Under the pieces are notes generated by a model. It had not been told where the DNA came from, searched no databases, and saw nothing but the letters and a program-made list of their open reading frames with translations. Position numbers and translations under genes: made by a program. DNA of 64,000 bases from Clostridium beijerinckii. Lineage in GTDB: Bacteria > Bacillota > Clostridia > Clostridiales > Clostridiaceae. The stretch covers positions 1,727,001 to 1,791,000 of the forward strand of contig NZ_CP073653.1 in the NCBI RefSeq assembly GCF_018223745.1, written 5' to 3'. Below, one piece after another: positions 24,412-33,322 of this stretch. Within the stretch, counting starts at the first letter, position 1, and every line of letters begins with the position of its first letter.

Positions 24412-24525
24412 CTACAAAAAAAGATGACTTACTTTAGGGGGATAAGTCATCTTTGATAGGAGTTTTATAATATGTTCTAGTCACTTTACAATAATATTAT
24501 AGGATAAAATTGTAAATTGTGTCAA
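24412..24525 (-). ncRNA. Small-RNA-like hairpin element E3
   Basis: Minus strand: TTGACA (24520-24525), 18 bases, TATAAT (24496-24501), then AACTCCTATC and a 12-bp terminator AAAGATGACTTA / TAAGTCATCTTT (24420-24454) with a CCCCCTAAAG loop and a T7 tract. This copy has the most complete promoter of the family. Confidence 0.6.
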
Positions 24526-24544
24526 TATATAAATTCTATAATAA

Positions 24545-24691
24545 AAAATAAAAAGGATAATCTGCTAGGGTGCAACAAATTATCCTGAATACTGTGTTAT
24601 AAATATTTAATAGGGGTAAATATTTATGAAAAAAAGTTTTATCAACCTTATGTCTTTATTATAAGTGGTATTTGTGACAGTATTATGTCAA
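24545..24691 (-). ncRNA. Small-RNA-like hairpin element E4
   Basis: Minus strand: TTGACATAATA (TTGACA at 24686-24691), TATAAT (24658-24663, 22 bases away), TACCCCTATTAAATA (~24607-24621) and terminator AGGATAAT / ATTATCCT (24554-24586) with ACCCTAG in the loop, then TTTTTATTTTTT. Confidence 0.55.
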
Positions 24692-25001
24692 GTTAATAAA
24701 CTTAATATAAACATTTTATAAAGAAAAATCAAATAATACAAATATGTTTATATGTTCCTAGTTAAATTTATTCATAGAAATATATTTACCTAGAAACATA
24801 GATACAAAGAAAAATATATACATATATAAATATTTATAGGAAGCATGCGGGTTAGAGGTGAAATTTAAAAATGGTTTTTAAATAATAGCTATCTTTTGAA
24901 TTATTATTTATGCTAAAATTATACATAAAAGGTATATTTATAAATGGTTGTGATATAAGCAATAGAGATGTTATAAAATGAGCTTAACGGGAGGAAAGAA
25001 A

Positions 25002-25334
25002 ATGGCTTCGAATATAGAGTTTGTAGAATATGTATGCGAACAGATAAGTGGTGCAGGAAGAATAACGTATAGAAAAATGTTTGGAGATTACGGAATCTAC
25101 TGTAATCAAAAAATAATAGGATTAATATGTGATAATCAATTCTTTTTAAAGATAACAAAAGGAGGCAGAAATTTATTATGTGAAGTTATAGAAGCCCCTG
25201 CTTATGAAGGAGCAAAACCTTCCTTTTTAATTGAATCTTTAGATGATAGAGACTATTTAACTGAAGTTGTATCAGCAACCTATGAAGAATTGCCAATGCA
25301 AAAAGTTAAAAAGAAAATAAAAGGGAAAAAATAA
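25002..25334 (+). CDS. TfoX N-terminal domain protein
   Basis: A 110-residue protein made only of the TfoX/Sxy N-terminal domain: FVEYVCEQISGAGRITYRKMFGDYGIYCNQKIIGLI, FFLKITKGG, then YEGAKPSFLIESLDDRDYLTEVVSATYEELP. In proteobacteria TfoX proteins regulate competence; stand-alone N-domains in Firmicutes have no known role. GGAGG precedes the ATG at 25002 by seven bases; the longer frame from 24978 is not needed. It is the first gene of a run of three. Confidence 0.85.
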   Translation: MASNIEFVEYVCEQISGAGRITYRKMFGDYGIYCNQKIIGLICDNQFFLKITKGGRNLLCEVIEAPAYEGAKPSFLIESLDDRDYLTEVVSATYEELPMQKVKKKIKGKK

Positions 25335-25348
25335 TAGGGGTGAGGAGT

Positions 25349-25765
25349 TTGAAAAGGGCGAGAGTAGCAGAAATAACAGCAGAATTTAATTCTAATATAA
25401 AATCGGTTTGGAATATAGTAACAAATAATAATGACTATAGTTGGCGTAGTGATATTAAAAAAATTGAAATTTATAATAATGGTAAAGAATTTATTGAATA
25501 CACTCATAACGGGAATGCTACAAAGTTTATTATATCCAAAAAGGATGAATATAGTGAGTATGCTTTTAATATGGAAAATAAAATGTTTACTGGATTTTGG
25601 AAAGGTAGTTTTTCAGAAAAAGAAAATGGTGGAACTAAAATAGTATTTAAAGAGAATGTCTTTATTAAAAATCCTTTTATCAGGATTCTTTCATATTTTT
25701 TTATGGATTTAGGGAAAATACAAAATACTTATATTTCAGATTTAAGAAAGAAGCTGGGTGAGTAA
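25349..25765 (+). CDS. SRPBCC-fold (polyketide cyclase-like) protein
   Basis: About 138 residues with the START/SRPBCC helix-grip pattern: VAEITAEFNSNIKSVWNIVTNNNDYSWRSDIKKIEI at the start, alternating strands (FTGFWKGSFSEKENGGTKIVFKENVFI) and a C-terminal long helix ending DLRKKLGE. This fold binds hydrophobic ligands; no ligand can be inferred. The start is uncertain: TTG at 25349 has AGGGG eight bases ahead, and a GTG at 25340 is also in frame. Its stop overlaps the next start by one base. Confidence 0.78.
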   Translation: MKRARVAEITAEFNSNIKSVWNIVTNNNDYSWRSDIKKIEIYNNGKEFIEYTHNGNATKFIISKKDEYSEYAFNMENKMFTGFWKGSFSEKENGGTKIVFKENVFIKNPFIRILSYFFMDLGKIQNTYISDLRKKLGE

Positions 25766-26139
25766 TGAATATTAGAGAACAAATAATTAAAAAATATTTT
25801 AAATCTTGGTTAGAGAATAATTGTTCAGTATTAAAAGATATTTTTGATTCAAATGTAAGTTATAGCGAATGTTATGGTCCTGAATATCATGGAATAGATA
25901 CAGTTGAAACATGGTTTAAAGAATGGAATAAACGTGGAAAAGTATTGGCTTGGGATATAAAGCAGTTTATTCATCAGGGGAATATATCAGTGGTTGAGTG
26001 GTATTTTAAATGTAGATATGATGGAGAAATTGAAGAATTTGATGGAGTATCGCTTATTGAATTTAATGGTGATAATTATATCGTAAGCTTAAAAGAATTC
26101 CAATCTAAAATTCCACATTATTATCCTTATAGTAATTAA
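25765..26139 (+). CDS. NTF2/SnoaL-like protein
   Basis: A 124-residue protein with the NTF2-like pattern: REQIIKKYFKSWLENNCSVLKDIFDSNVSYSECYGPEYHGIDTVETWFKEW, then VVEWYFKCRYDGEIEEFDGVSLIEF. It is translated from an ATG overlapping the previous stop (TAATG), so it is coupled to the SRPBCC gene. Members are diverse small-molecule binding or isomerase proteins; no specific role can be given. Confidence 0.8.
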   Translation: MNIREQIIKKYFKSWLENNCSVLKDIFDSNVSYSECYGPEYHGIDTVETWFKEWNKRGKVLAWDIKQFIHQGNISVVEWYFKCRYDGEIEEFDGVSLIEFNGDNYIVSLKEFQSKIPHYYPYSN

Positions 26140-26179
26140 ATTATGGTTTATATTGATAAGTTACATATAAGGAGAAGCT

Positions 26180-26242
26180 ATGAAAAGTTCTGAAGGGCAG
26201 CTTAAAAATAGAGTTGTATACAATTATAGAGTAGATAAATGA
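26180..26242 (+). CDS. Possible 20-residue peptide
   Basis: MKSSEGQLKNRVVYNYRVDK, preceded by AAGGAG seven bases ahead of the ATG. It may be the start of a lost gene cut off by a deletion; a real peptide is possible but unsupported beyond the ribosome site. Confidence 0.2.
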   Translation: MKSSEGQLKNRVVYNYRVDK

Positions 26243-26249
26243 ATATACT

Positions 26250-26311
26250 AATTTAAATGAAGATTAATTACTAGAATTATTGAAATTAATCTTTATTTAA
26301 ATTATTTTTTA
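26250..26311 (+). terminator. Terminator before padR-type gene
   Basis: AATTTAAATGAAGATTAATT pairs with AATTAATCTTTATTTAAATT around a 12-base loop, followed by ATTTTTTA. Confidence 0.7.
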
Positions 26312-26318
26312 TAAGTTA

Positions 26319-26360
26319 TTGACACATTCTTCCTAAAATGCTATTCTAACCATAGAATAG
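26319..26360 (+). promoter_or_regulatory. padR promoter with overlapping palindromic operator
   Basis: TTGACA (26319-26324), a 17-base spacer and TATTCT (26342-26347). The -10 lies inside the perfect inverted repeat CTATTCT-N6-AGAATAG (26341-26360), ideally placed for autorepression by the PadR protein encoded 16 bases further on. Confidence 0.75.
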
Positions 26361-26375
26361 GTGGGTGGAATGAAT

Positions 26376-26900
26376 ATGACACAAATTGAGGTGATACTTT
26401 TATCACTTTTATATGATAAAGATTATTATGGATACGAATTTGAAACTGTAATAGAACAAAGAAATATGAGAGGGTGGACGGATATTGGATTTTCGTCAAT
26501 TTATAATTCTTTGAATAAACTTGAAAAGAAAGGCTATATTGGTTCCAGATATGAAAAAGAATATGGTTCGCCTAAGAGAAAAGTATATTTCATAAAAGAA
26601 GAAACCAAAGTGATTATTAGGAAACAGATTATAAAAATGATAAGCGAATATAAGAATGACCCTAGTGAATTTGATATAGGCTTATTATTTTCTTATTTAG
26701 TGACCAAGGAAGAATTTAAAAAAGCTTTAATTAACCATAAAGAAAATTTGAAAGATAGAAAAGAATTCTTAAATAAAAGATATGATCAGCATCCTACAGC
26801 AAAGGAGAGGCCACATATAAAAGCATTGTTTGAAAGACCAATAGCATTTATAGATACTGAGATTTCTTGGATTGAAAACTTTATTAATGAAAATTTTTAG
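26376..26900 (+). CDS. PadR family transcriptional regulator
   Basis: A 174-residue PadR regulator. Winged helix: MTQIEVILLSLLYDKDYYGYEFETVIEQR, IGFSSIYNSLNKLEKKGYIGSRYEKEYGSPKRKVYFI. A C-terminal helical dimerisation domain (vinculin-like) follows, with PIAFIDTEISWIENFINENF at its end. The ATG at 26376 is six bases behind GGTGG; the longer frame from 26361 starts inside the operator. PadR proteins usually repress a neighbouring efflux or detoxification gene; here the neighbour is a truncated glycosyltransferase. Confidence 0.9.
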   Translation: MTQIEVILLSLLYDKDYYGYEFETVIEQRNMRGWTDIGFSSIYNSLNKLEKKGYIGSRYEKEYGSPKRKVYFIKEETKVIIRKQIIKMISEYKNDPSEFDIGLLFSYLVTKEEFKKALINHKENLKDRKEFLNKRYDQHPTAKERPHIKALFERPIAFIDTEISWIENFINENF

Positions 26901-26902
26901 GT

Positions 26903-27229
26903 AAAGCTGATTATAGTGGAGGGGTGCTATATGGTGGGCAAGGAACAGTCCAAACTGCTATTGCAAGTGGTACTCCTATTGTTGGATTTGCAATGCAGCC
27001 AGAACAGCAGATAAATCTTGATAATGTAGTAATGAAAGGTGCTGGAATACGAATACCAATTAACAGATGGAATGCACCAAAAATACAATTGGCTATAAGA
27101 AATATAATTAAAGACACTTCCTATAAAGAAAATATAAATACATTAAAAAAATTGTTAGAATCCTCAGACGGTAAGAAAAATTCAGCGCTTGCCATATGGG
27201 ATTATATACTTAATAAGTTAAATCAATAA
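26903..27229 (+). pseudogene. C-terminal remnant of a macrolide-type glycosyltransferase
   Basis: The frame encodes KADYSGGVLYGGQGTVQTAI, followed by ASGTPIVGFAMQPEQQINLDNVVMKGAGIRIP. This is the UDP-sugar-binding C-terminal region of MGT-family glycosyltransferases (GT1/GT28 type, usually ~400 residues). Only ~108 residues remain and the frame is fused directly behind the padR stop, with no proper start codon in frame. A deletion has removed the N-terminal three quarters. Confidence 0.8.
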
Positions 27230-27250
27230 AAATGATTGGAGGATAAGAGA

Positions 27251-27571
27251 ATGAGTGATGTGTCATCAGTTAGTAATGCATTTAAAACTTTTATGAAAGA
27301 GGCGCCGGAGTATCAAGAGATATGGATGGAGACAGTTCAAAAATTAGATTCAGTAAGTAAACTTGATTCGAAAACAGAGGAACTTGCATATATTGCAGTT
27401 TTAGCTTCTTCAAGACTTGAAGGTGGTCTGCCTTTTCATGTTAAACATGCAAAATCTCTTGGAGCAACAAGAGAAGAAATAATAAGCGCTGTTTTAATAG
27501 GATTGCCAGCCGTAGGTAATATAGTAATTCAATCATTACCAATAGCAATTAATGCGTATGATGGTGAATAA
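27251..27571 (+). CDS. Carboxymuconolactone decarboxylase (CMD) family protein
   Basis: A 106-residue CMD/AhpD-like helical protein: SKTEELAYIAVLASSRLEGGLPFHVKHAKSLGATREEIISAVLIGLPAVGN. The position where AhpD-type peroxidases have the CxxC pair carries no cysteine, so thiol peroxidase activity is unlikely and the role is unknown. GGAGG is eight bases before the ATG at 27251; the upstream TTG frame start is not used. It follows the glycosyltransferase remnant. Confidence 0.82.
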   Translation: MSDVSSVSNAFKTFMKEAPEYQEIWMETVQKLDSVSKLDSKTEELAYIAVLASSRLEGGLPFHVKHAKSLGATREEIISAVLIGLPAVGNIVIQSLPIAINAYDGE

Positions 27572-28071
27572 ATATGGAGAATTTATTTTAGTTTTAGGTA
27601 TTATTTTTATAGAATAAAATAATATTATATTAAAATAATAATATTTATAAAATATTACAGACAAATAGATAATTTTTTAACGAATATTTTATGTAAATTT
27701 AGATTAATAATGATTTTAAACGACATAAAAATACAGATATATTGATGTATTTTGTTATAAAACATCAATATATAGATGAAAATGTATTACGAAAATAAGT
27801 GAAATTATGTTGGAATATGGTAGAATATAAGTGGGTATAAAAATAGGGTATAAAAAATATGGTTTGTGAGAGATGGTAATCACCAAAAAAGGCTAAGTAG
27901 TTAATACTTAAGCCTTTTTTTGATATTGAATTATATTATTGTTAAATATTTAACTTACTATATGAATGTAGAGTGACTTTGATATAAAAAGTTACAAAAT
28001 TTGCTATGAGATTAAAGTGTTATACAATTTTATTAGAGTTATTAGTCTTATATGAATTAAATATAGTAATA
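27572..28071. other. Non-coding gap with one terminator
   Basis: 500 AT-rich bases. The only clear signal is a terminator at 27888-27921 (AAGGCTAAG...CTTAAGCCTT then TTTTTTT), 310 bases behind the CMD gene. It may end a short transcript from this gap; no frame with a ribosome site is present. Confidence 0.4.
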
Positions 28072-28212
28072 AATAATAAAAAGGATAACTTGTTTAAGGG
28101 AATCGAGTTATCCTGAATACTGATTTGTTGTATATTTATTTAATAGGAGAACAATTAATATAAATTGTTTATAATATTATAATAAAGGATAATTGTGGCA
28201 ATATTATGTCAA
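28072..28212 (-). ncRNA. Small-RNA-like hairpin element E5
   Basis: Minus strand: TTGACATAATATTG (TTGACA at 28207-28212), a TATTATAATATTAT box (28176-28184), TCTCCTATTAAATAA (~28137-28151) and terminator AGGATAACT / AGTTATCCT (28082-28114) with TTCCCTTAA in the loop, then TTTTTATTATT. It is closely similar to E4. Confidence 0.55.
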
Positions 28213-28294
28213 TTAAAAAAAGATTTTTACTAAAATTATGAGAAGATTAAGTGCCAGTGTACTCGATTTAAATAAAAGGAAAATAGTGAATAAA

Positions 28295-28323
28295 TTGAAT
28301 AATTCAACAAAATATGCTATGAT
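28295..28323 (+). promoter_or_regulatory. Promoter for small gene at 28381
   Basis: TTGAAT (28295-28300) and TATGAT (28318-28323) with a 17-base spacer. Confidence 0.6.
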
Positions 28324-28380
28324 ATACCTATATTATGTATAGAAAATAATTACTATGTAGATGAGGAGTGTGGGTATTTC

Positions 28381-28584
28381 ATGAATATAAACAGTGAACT
28401 TAAGAAAGTTATCAATGATAAATTGAAGATAAACTCTGAGGTTGAGTTTATCGCGGGATTGAAAGATATAACTTTATCAGATATTGATTATATTGAGAAG
28501 TTATCTGCAGTTAAAAATTTGAAATCAAAATTAAATTATCAAATTGTAGATAATACTTATATAAAAATTGATTGCTCATTGTAA
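28381..28584 (+). CDS. Hypothetical 67-residue protein
   Basis: MNINSELKKVINDKLKINSE at the start, then a helical charged sequence with an ALKDITLSDIDYIEKL-like middle (actual AGLKDITLSDIDYIEKL). No family is recognised. It has its own promoter, a GAGGAG site 12 bases before the ATG and a possible terminator behind it (28750-28779), which favours a real gene. Confidence 0.5.
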   Translation: MNINSELKKVINDKLKINSEVEFIAGLKDITLSDIDYIEKLSAVKNLKSKLNYQIVDNTYIKIDCSL

Positions 28585-28749
28585 CAAAATATAAGATTAA
28601 GAACAAAGAAGATAGATATTATTAAGATTAGAACAATTAAGCAAAAGAAAAAATGATAAATAGAAATATGAATTAATTTATTTGAAACGACATTACATTA
28701 GCATATTTTATTTGAAGTGTTGTTTCATCACATTAGTTTGAAATACAGA

Positions 28750-28779
28750 AGCTAGGATTAAATGTTCTAGCTAATTTTA
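28750..28779 (+). terminator. Weak terminator
   Basis: AGCTAG / CTAGCT stem with an 11-base loop, then AATTTTAT. Confidence 0.45.
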
Positions 28780-28869
28780 TATAAAAAATAATATTTTGTT
28801 ATAGGAATATTATAATAAATGGATTTAAATAAAGATTTTTAAAACATATGAGAAGAAAAGAATATTTTT

Positions 28870-28910
28870 AACCCTATAAGATAGAAAATTAAATTTTATC
28901 CTATAGGGTT
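28870..28910 (-). terminator. Hairpin behind chemoreceptor gene
   Basis: AACCCTATA(A)GATA pairs with TATC(C)TATAGGGTT, 11 bases beyond the stop of the minus-strand chemoreceptor gene. The tail on the minus strand is A-rich, not T-rich, so termination strength is doubtful. Confidence 0.5.
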
Positions 28911-28921
28911 AATATAAACAA

Positions 28922-30631
28922 TTATTGAATTTTAAATTTTAGAATCATTTCACTAAGCGTTTGAGCGAGATCAGCTTGACTGTTAGCTGTTTGTGATACC
29001 TGTTCTATAGCTTTAGTAGCTTCATCCATGCTTTCTTTGATTGTATCTATTTGTTCAGTTGACTTTTGTGTTGTTGCAGCCATATCTTGTACAACCTCAC
29101 TTACTTGGCCTATAGTAGCTGTAAGTTCTTCTGACATAGATGCGATTTCTTCAGACATTTTACTTACAAAACTTGAATCATTATAATACTGAGTACCTGT
29201 TTCTTGATAAGCATTAAATTGATCATTTACTTCATTATCAATAAATTTTAGTATGTCAATTCCGGTAGTTATACTGCTATTAAATGCATCCTGTACTTTA
29301 GAAATAGTTTTTTGAATTGATGTTACTGCGTCTGATGATTGTTCTGCTAGAGTTTTTACTTCTTCAGCAACAACAGCAAATCCCTTACCGTGTTCTCCTG
29401 CCCTAGCTGCTTCAATAGCTGCATTTAGAGCTAATAGGTTAGTTTGAGCTGATATATTTCCAATAGTATCAGCCATGATTTTAATGTTATCAACTATTTT
29501 ACCATTCTCAATAACCTGCACCATTTTGTTCTCTTTTTCAGAATATAAGTCTTTTGTTTGTTTTATAGCGTTTTGGCTATTTATTTGGACTGTTGTAGCT
29601 CTTTCTTTTGATTTATTCGCATTATTACTTCCATCAGAAGCTTTTTCTGAAAGTTCATTAATATTTGAATTGACTTCTTCAACTGAGGCGCTTATTTCCT
29701 CTGTAGCAGCACTGGATTCTTGCATTCCGCTAGCAATGTCATTTATTGCTTTATCAATGTTTACAACTCTAGAGGTTAATTCTTGTGCAGTTGCAGAAAG
29801 TTCCTCGCTTGATGCGCTTATATCTTGCGAATTTTCCATAATTCTTTTAATTAATTTATTTACATTCGCTTGAGCTTTATTTAAAGCGACTCCTGTTTGT
29901 CCAAACTCATCTTTCCTTTTAAATTCAATTGGTGTTGAGAAATCATAAGAAGCCAGCCTCTCAGCATATTCTTTCATTTTTCCAAGAGATACACTTATGT
30001 TTTTTGATATAAAAATTCCAAGAGCTATCGCGATTATTAATCCTATGCCAGTTAGTATAGACATAGTTATGTTAGAACGTACGTAGATTAAATTATTCTC
30101 AGTATTAGAATTATCAGCAGAATTTAAATTTAATTGTATAACATTATCAAGGCTATGGAGCATTTGAGTTTCGATTGGTTGCATGACCTCAAATTGATTT
30201 TGAGCTTTATTAAAATCACCTAGATCAACTGCTTGTATTATTTTATTTCTGGCATTTCGATAGTTTACTACGTTATCTTTAAACTCTTTATAAGCAGAAA
30301 CTTCATCTTGAGGATTGTCTAACTTTTCATAATAAGTTATGTATTGATTATCATCTTCTACTAAAGACACTATATTATTTTTTGACTGATCTATTTTAAA
30401 TTTATCTTTTTCATGCATTAATGATAAAATATTTGATCTAATCTGAAACATATTTGATTTTATAGATAAGTTGTATTTAACACTTTGCAAATTATTGCTA
30501 TACATTTTTTCAGAGTTATTATTTATAGTCCTTAGGGACATAGCTCCATCTACACCAACGATGCCAATTAGGATGGCGACCGCTAAAAAGGATATAATTA
30601 ATTTTGTTTTTACACTTTTCACTGCGTTCAC
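28922..30631 (-). CDS. Methyl-accepting chemotaxis protein
   Basis: A 569-residue chemoreceptor. First membrane helix at ~8-30, a periplasmic-side four-helix-bundle sensor of ~155 residues, second membrane helix at ~190-211, a HAMP domain to ~265, then the signalling coiled coil with the hairpin tip [40 protein letters not shown]. It relays a ligand signal to CheA/CheW; the ligand is unknown. The start codon is GTG, with AGAAGG about ten bases before it. The gene stands alone. Confidence 0.93.
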   Translation of the reverse strand: MNAVKSVKTKLIISFLAVAILIGIVGVDGAMSLRTINNNSEKMYSNNLQSVKYNLSIKSNMFQIRSNILSLMHEKDKFKIDQSKNNIVSLVEDDNQYITYYEKLDNPQDEVSAYKEFKDNVVNYRNARNKIIQAVDLGDFNKAQNQFEVMQPIETQMLHSLDNVIQLNLNSADNSNTENNLIYVRSNITMSILTGIGLIIAIALGIFISKNISVSLGKMKEYAERLASYDFSTPIEFKRKDEFGQTGVALNKAQANVNKLIKRIMENSQDISASSEELSATAQELTSRVVNIDKAINDIASGMQESSAATEEISASVEEVNSNINELSEKASDGSNNANKSKERATTVQINSQNAIKQTKDLYSEKENKMVQVIENGKIVDNIKIMADTIGNISAQTNLLALNAAIEAARAGEHGKGFAVVAEEVKTLAEQSSDAVTSIQKTISKVQDAFNSSITTGIDILKFIDNEVNDQFNAYQETGTQYYNDSSFVSKMSEEIASMSEELTATIGQVSEVVQDMAATTQKSTEQIDTIKESMDEATKAIEQVSQTANSQADLAQTLSEMILKFKIQ

Positions 30632-30911
30632 TTTTGTTCAACCTTCTCTCATAATTTTGATTAATTATTCCCTAAATTAGTGATGTCTAAAATTAGGATT
30701 TTAGAATATTTATTAAGTATAATTAATATTTATTTGATTTTATTATAAGCCATATGACAATCCCTGTAAATCTTTGTACTGATATTTCACCTTTATAGAC
30801 ATATGAATTAAGCACTTATGATAACTGCTAAAAATAAAGTGTTAATTGCATAACTAAAAGCTGCGTGTGGAAGAATACATTTATTAGTAAGGAAGTCAAG
30901 GAGGTGAATTT

Positions 30912-31121
30912 ATGGAAAACCAACATCTAGCACCAAATGAGACAATGCAAGTTCATGAAATGTTAAACTTCAAAACTATATGCATGACTACATCAAAAAT
31001 GATGGAAGGTGTAGTCTTCGATCAAGATCTAAAGGCATTATTAGAAAAGGATGTACAACAATCTATAACAGCAATAAGTAACTTACAAAATTTATTGAAA
31101 AAAGCTCCTAAAATAAGATGA
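30912..31121 (+). CDS. Small spore-coat-like protein, copy 1
   Basis: 69 residues: MENQHLAPNETMQVHEMLNF, then KTICMTTSKMMEGVVFDQDLKALLEKDVQQSITAI. It is clearly paralogous to the protein at 32729-32947 (shared APNETMQ-HE-L-FK core). It matches the small coat-type proteins that accompany CotF-like genes. AAGGAGGTG precedes the ATG. It is the first gene of the cluster that continues to 33282. Confidence 0.75.
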   Translation: MENQHLAPNETMQVHEMLNFKTICMTTSKMMEGVVFDQDLKALLEKDVQQSITAISNLQNLLKKAPKIR

Positions 31122-31176
31122 GAATTTTATATATAAATTGTTTGTAAAAATGCTAGAAAACAAAGGAGGGAAAATT

Positions 31177-31539
31177 ATGATTAATGATTATTTAGAAATA
31201 AGAAATGCGGAGGGTATGCCTAAACTTGTGGATGCAAATATGTCTCTAGGCTTTTTATTAAATGCAAAAAGTGGTGTGAGAAATTGCGCGATTGCATTGA
31301 CTGAGGCGACAACTCCAGAAGTGAGAACTGTTTTAAAGAATCAGTTAAATGATGCAATTCTTATGCATGAACAAATATCAAATCTTATGGTAGAAAAAGG
31401 CTGGTTCCATCCAACAAACCTAGAAAAGCAATTTCAAATGGATATTGAATCATCTACAACAATATCTCAAATTGCTAGTTTAGATTTATTTCCCGGAGAT
31501 ACAAGTAGAAGTGGTATGTTTGCAACACTAGAAAAATAA
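31177..31539 (+). CDS. CotF-family spore coat protein, copy 1
   Basis: 120 residues with the coat F domain: LVDANMSLGFLLNAKSGVRNCAIALTEATTPEVRTVLKNQLNDAILMHEQISNLMVEKGWFHP. It is a helical-bundle protein of the forespore/coat. The ATG at 31177 follows AAAGGAGGG; the frame extends upstream without need. It is paralogous to 32977-33282. Confidence 0.85.
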   Translation: MINDYLEIRNAEGMPKLVDANMSLGFLLNAKSGVRNCAIALTEATTPEVRTVLKNQLNDAILMHEQISNLMVEKGWFHPTNLEKQFQMDIESSTTISQIASLDLFPGDTSRSGMFATLEK

Positions 31540-31558
31540 CAAAGGAGGTAATTGTTTA

Positions 31559-32695
31559 ATGAAGGCTGTAACATTTCAAGGAATAAAAAATGTAAAAGTT
31601 AAAGAAGTTAAAGATCCTAAAATTCAAAAAGCTGATGATATTATTGTTAAGCTTACAAGTACAGCGATATGCGGTTCTGATTTGCACTTAATTCATGATA
31701 TGGTTCCAAACTTACCACAAGATTATATCATAGGACATGAACCCATGGGGATTGTTGAAGAGGTAGGACCGGAAGTTACGAAATTGAAAAAAGGTGATAG
31801 AGTAATAGTGCCTTTTAATGTAAGTTGTGGAGAGTGTTTTTATTGTAAACATGATTTAACATGTATGTGCGATAATTCAAATCCCAATGGAGAAAATGGA
31901 GGATTTTTTGGATATTCAGATACATTTGGAGGATATCCAGGAGGCCAGGCAGAGTATATGAGAGTGCCTTATGCTAATTTTACTCCTTTCAAAATTCCAG
32001 AAGATTGTGAAGTAGAGGATGAAAAATTATTGTTGATGTCGGATGCAATGGGAACTGCTTATTGGAGTGTAGAAAATGCTGGGGTTAAGAAAGGTAATAC
32101 TGTTATTGTGTTAGGTTGTGGGCCTGTAGGACTATTAGCACAAAAGTTCTGCTGGATGCACGGTGCAGAGAGGGTAATAGCAGTTGACTATATCGATTAT
32201 AGGTTAGAGCATGCAAGGAGACATAATAAAGTTGAAACTGTTAATTTCGAACAACATGAGAATACAGGGGAATATCTAAGAGAAATCACTCATGGTGGAG
32301 CAGATGTAGTAATAGACTGTGTTGGAATGGATGGAAAAATGACACCAATGGAGTTTTTAGGATCAGGTTTAAAACTTCAAAGTGGATCATTAGGTGGATT
32401 CGTTATAGCTACTCAGGCAGTGAGAAAAGGTGGAATGATTCAAGTTACTGGAGTTTATGGAGGAAGATATAACGCATTTCCTTTTGGAGATATAATGAAT
32501 CGTAATATTAATATAAGAACAGGTCAAGCTCCAGTTATTCCATATATGCCAACACTTTATAAATTACTTGCTGAAGGAAAAGTAGATCCAAGTGATATTA
32601 TTACTCACAGATTGCCCCTTGATCAAGCGCCATATGGATATGAAGTATTTGATACAAAAACTGACGGATGTATTAAAGTTGTTCTAAAGCCATAG
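31559..32695 (+). CDS. Zinc-dependent alcohol dehydrogenase
   Basis: A 378-residue medium-chain dehydrogenase of the formaldehyde-dehydrogenase-like branch. Catalytic zinc site C38 (TAICGSDLH), H60-E61 (GHEPMG). Structural zinc cysteines lie at 90, 93, 96 and ~102-104 (SCGECFYCKHDLTCMC). The nucleotide-binding VIVLGCGPVGLLAQ follows, and ADVVIDCVGMDG is the next conserved piece. It oxidises or reduces an alcohol/aldehyde with NAD(P). AAAGGAGG precedes the ATG. The location between two pairs of coat genes parallels the yraG-yraF-adhB-yraE-yraD cluster of B. subtilis. Confidence 0.9.
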   Translation: MKAVTFQGIKNVKVKEVKDPKIQKADDIIVKLTSTAICGSDLHLIHDMVPNLPQDYIIGHEPMGIVEEVGPEVTKLKKGDRVIVPFNVSCGECFYCKHDLTCMCDNSNPNGENGGFFGYSDTFGGYPGGQAEYMRVPYANFTPFKIPEDCEVEDEKLLLMSDAMGTAYWSVENAGVKKGNTVIVLGCGPVGLLAQKFCWMHGAERVIAVDYIDYRLEHARRHNKVETVNFEQHENTGEYLREITHGGADVVIDCVGMDGKMTPMEFLGSGLKLQSGSLGGFVIATQAVRKGGMIQVTGVYGGRYNAFPFGDIMNRNINIRTGQAPVIPYMPTLYKLLAEGKVDPSDIITHRLPLDQAPYGYEVFDTKTDGCIKVVLKP

Positions 32696-32728
32696 GAAAA
32701 GTTTATTTATTAAGGAGGGTAAAAAAAT

Positions 32729-32947
32729 ATGAATGATCAAAGTATTGCACCAAATGAAACTATGCAGTTGCATGAAATATTAACATTCAAAAATACATGT
32801 TTAACTAAAGCTCTTACTATGTCACCATTAGTTTCTGATGAAGAATTAAAATCAATATTGCAACAAGAGGTATCTGTATCAGAAAAACATATTGAAGAGT
32901 TGAGAAGTCTTATGGAAAAATCTAATATTGCATCTTCAGAAGAATAA
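32729..32947 (+). CDS. Small spore-coat-like protein, copy 2
   Basis: 72 residues: MNDQSIAPNETMQLHEILTF, then KNTCLTKALTMSPLVSDEELKSILQQEVSVSEKHI. It is paralogous to 30912-31121. AAGGAGGG precedes the ATG. Confidence 0.75.
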   Translation: MNDQSIAPNETMQLHEILTFKNTCLTKALTMSPLVSDEELKSILQQEVSVSEKHIEELRSLMEKSNIASSEE

Positions 32948-32976
32948 ATACTATATTTTAGAAAGGAGACGGAATT

Positions 32977-33282
32977 ATGAATGGATTAATAGAAAGTCTT
33001 ACAGGAATGAGTAAAATGACTGATCAAGTTATAGCTACTGACTTTTTAATTTCGGCCAAGAGCGGAGTACAAAATTATGCAGTTGCGATAACAGAATCAA
33101 CTTCATTAGAAGTTAGAGCTATATTAAAGAAGCAATTACAAGATGCAATTCAAACCCATGAAAAAATATCAAATTACATGATGGAGAAAGGTTATTACAA
33201 TGCTTATGATTTAGGCGAGCAGTATAAGGTAGATATGGAAACAACAGATACAACGTTGGGTCTTACAAAGAATTTAAAGTGA
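32977..33282 (+). CDS. CotF-family spore coat protein, copy 2
   Basis: 101 residues: MTDQVIATDFLISAKSGVQNYAVAITESTSLEVRAILKKQLQDAIQTHEKISNYMMEKGYYNAYD. It is a coat F domain protein paralogous to 31177-31539, slightly shorter at the C-terminus. AAAGGAG precedes the ATG. It is the last gene of the cluster; the E6 element lies convergent behind it. Confidence 0.85.
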   Translation: MNGLIESLTGMSKMTDQVIATDFLISAKSGVQNYAVAITESTSLEVRAILKKQLQDAIQTHEKISNYMMEKGYYNAYDLGEQYKVDMETTDTTLGLTKNLK

Positions 33283-33322
33283 TTCAGAGAACACATGTGA
33301 CCCAATATAATAAAATATGATA

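Noticed and set aside
24036..24691. Regularly spaced hairpins resembling a CRISPR array
   Set aside because: Spacing is irregular (about 170-200 bases), the stems differ in sequence, and no cas gene is near. They fit independent terminators of small transcripts instead.
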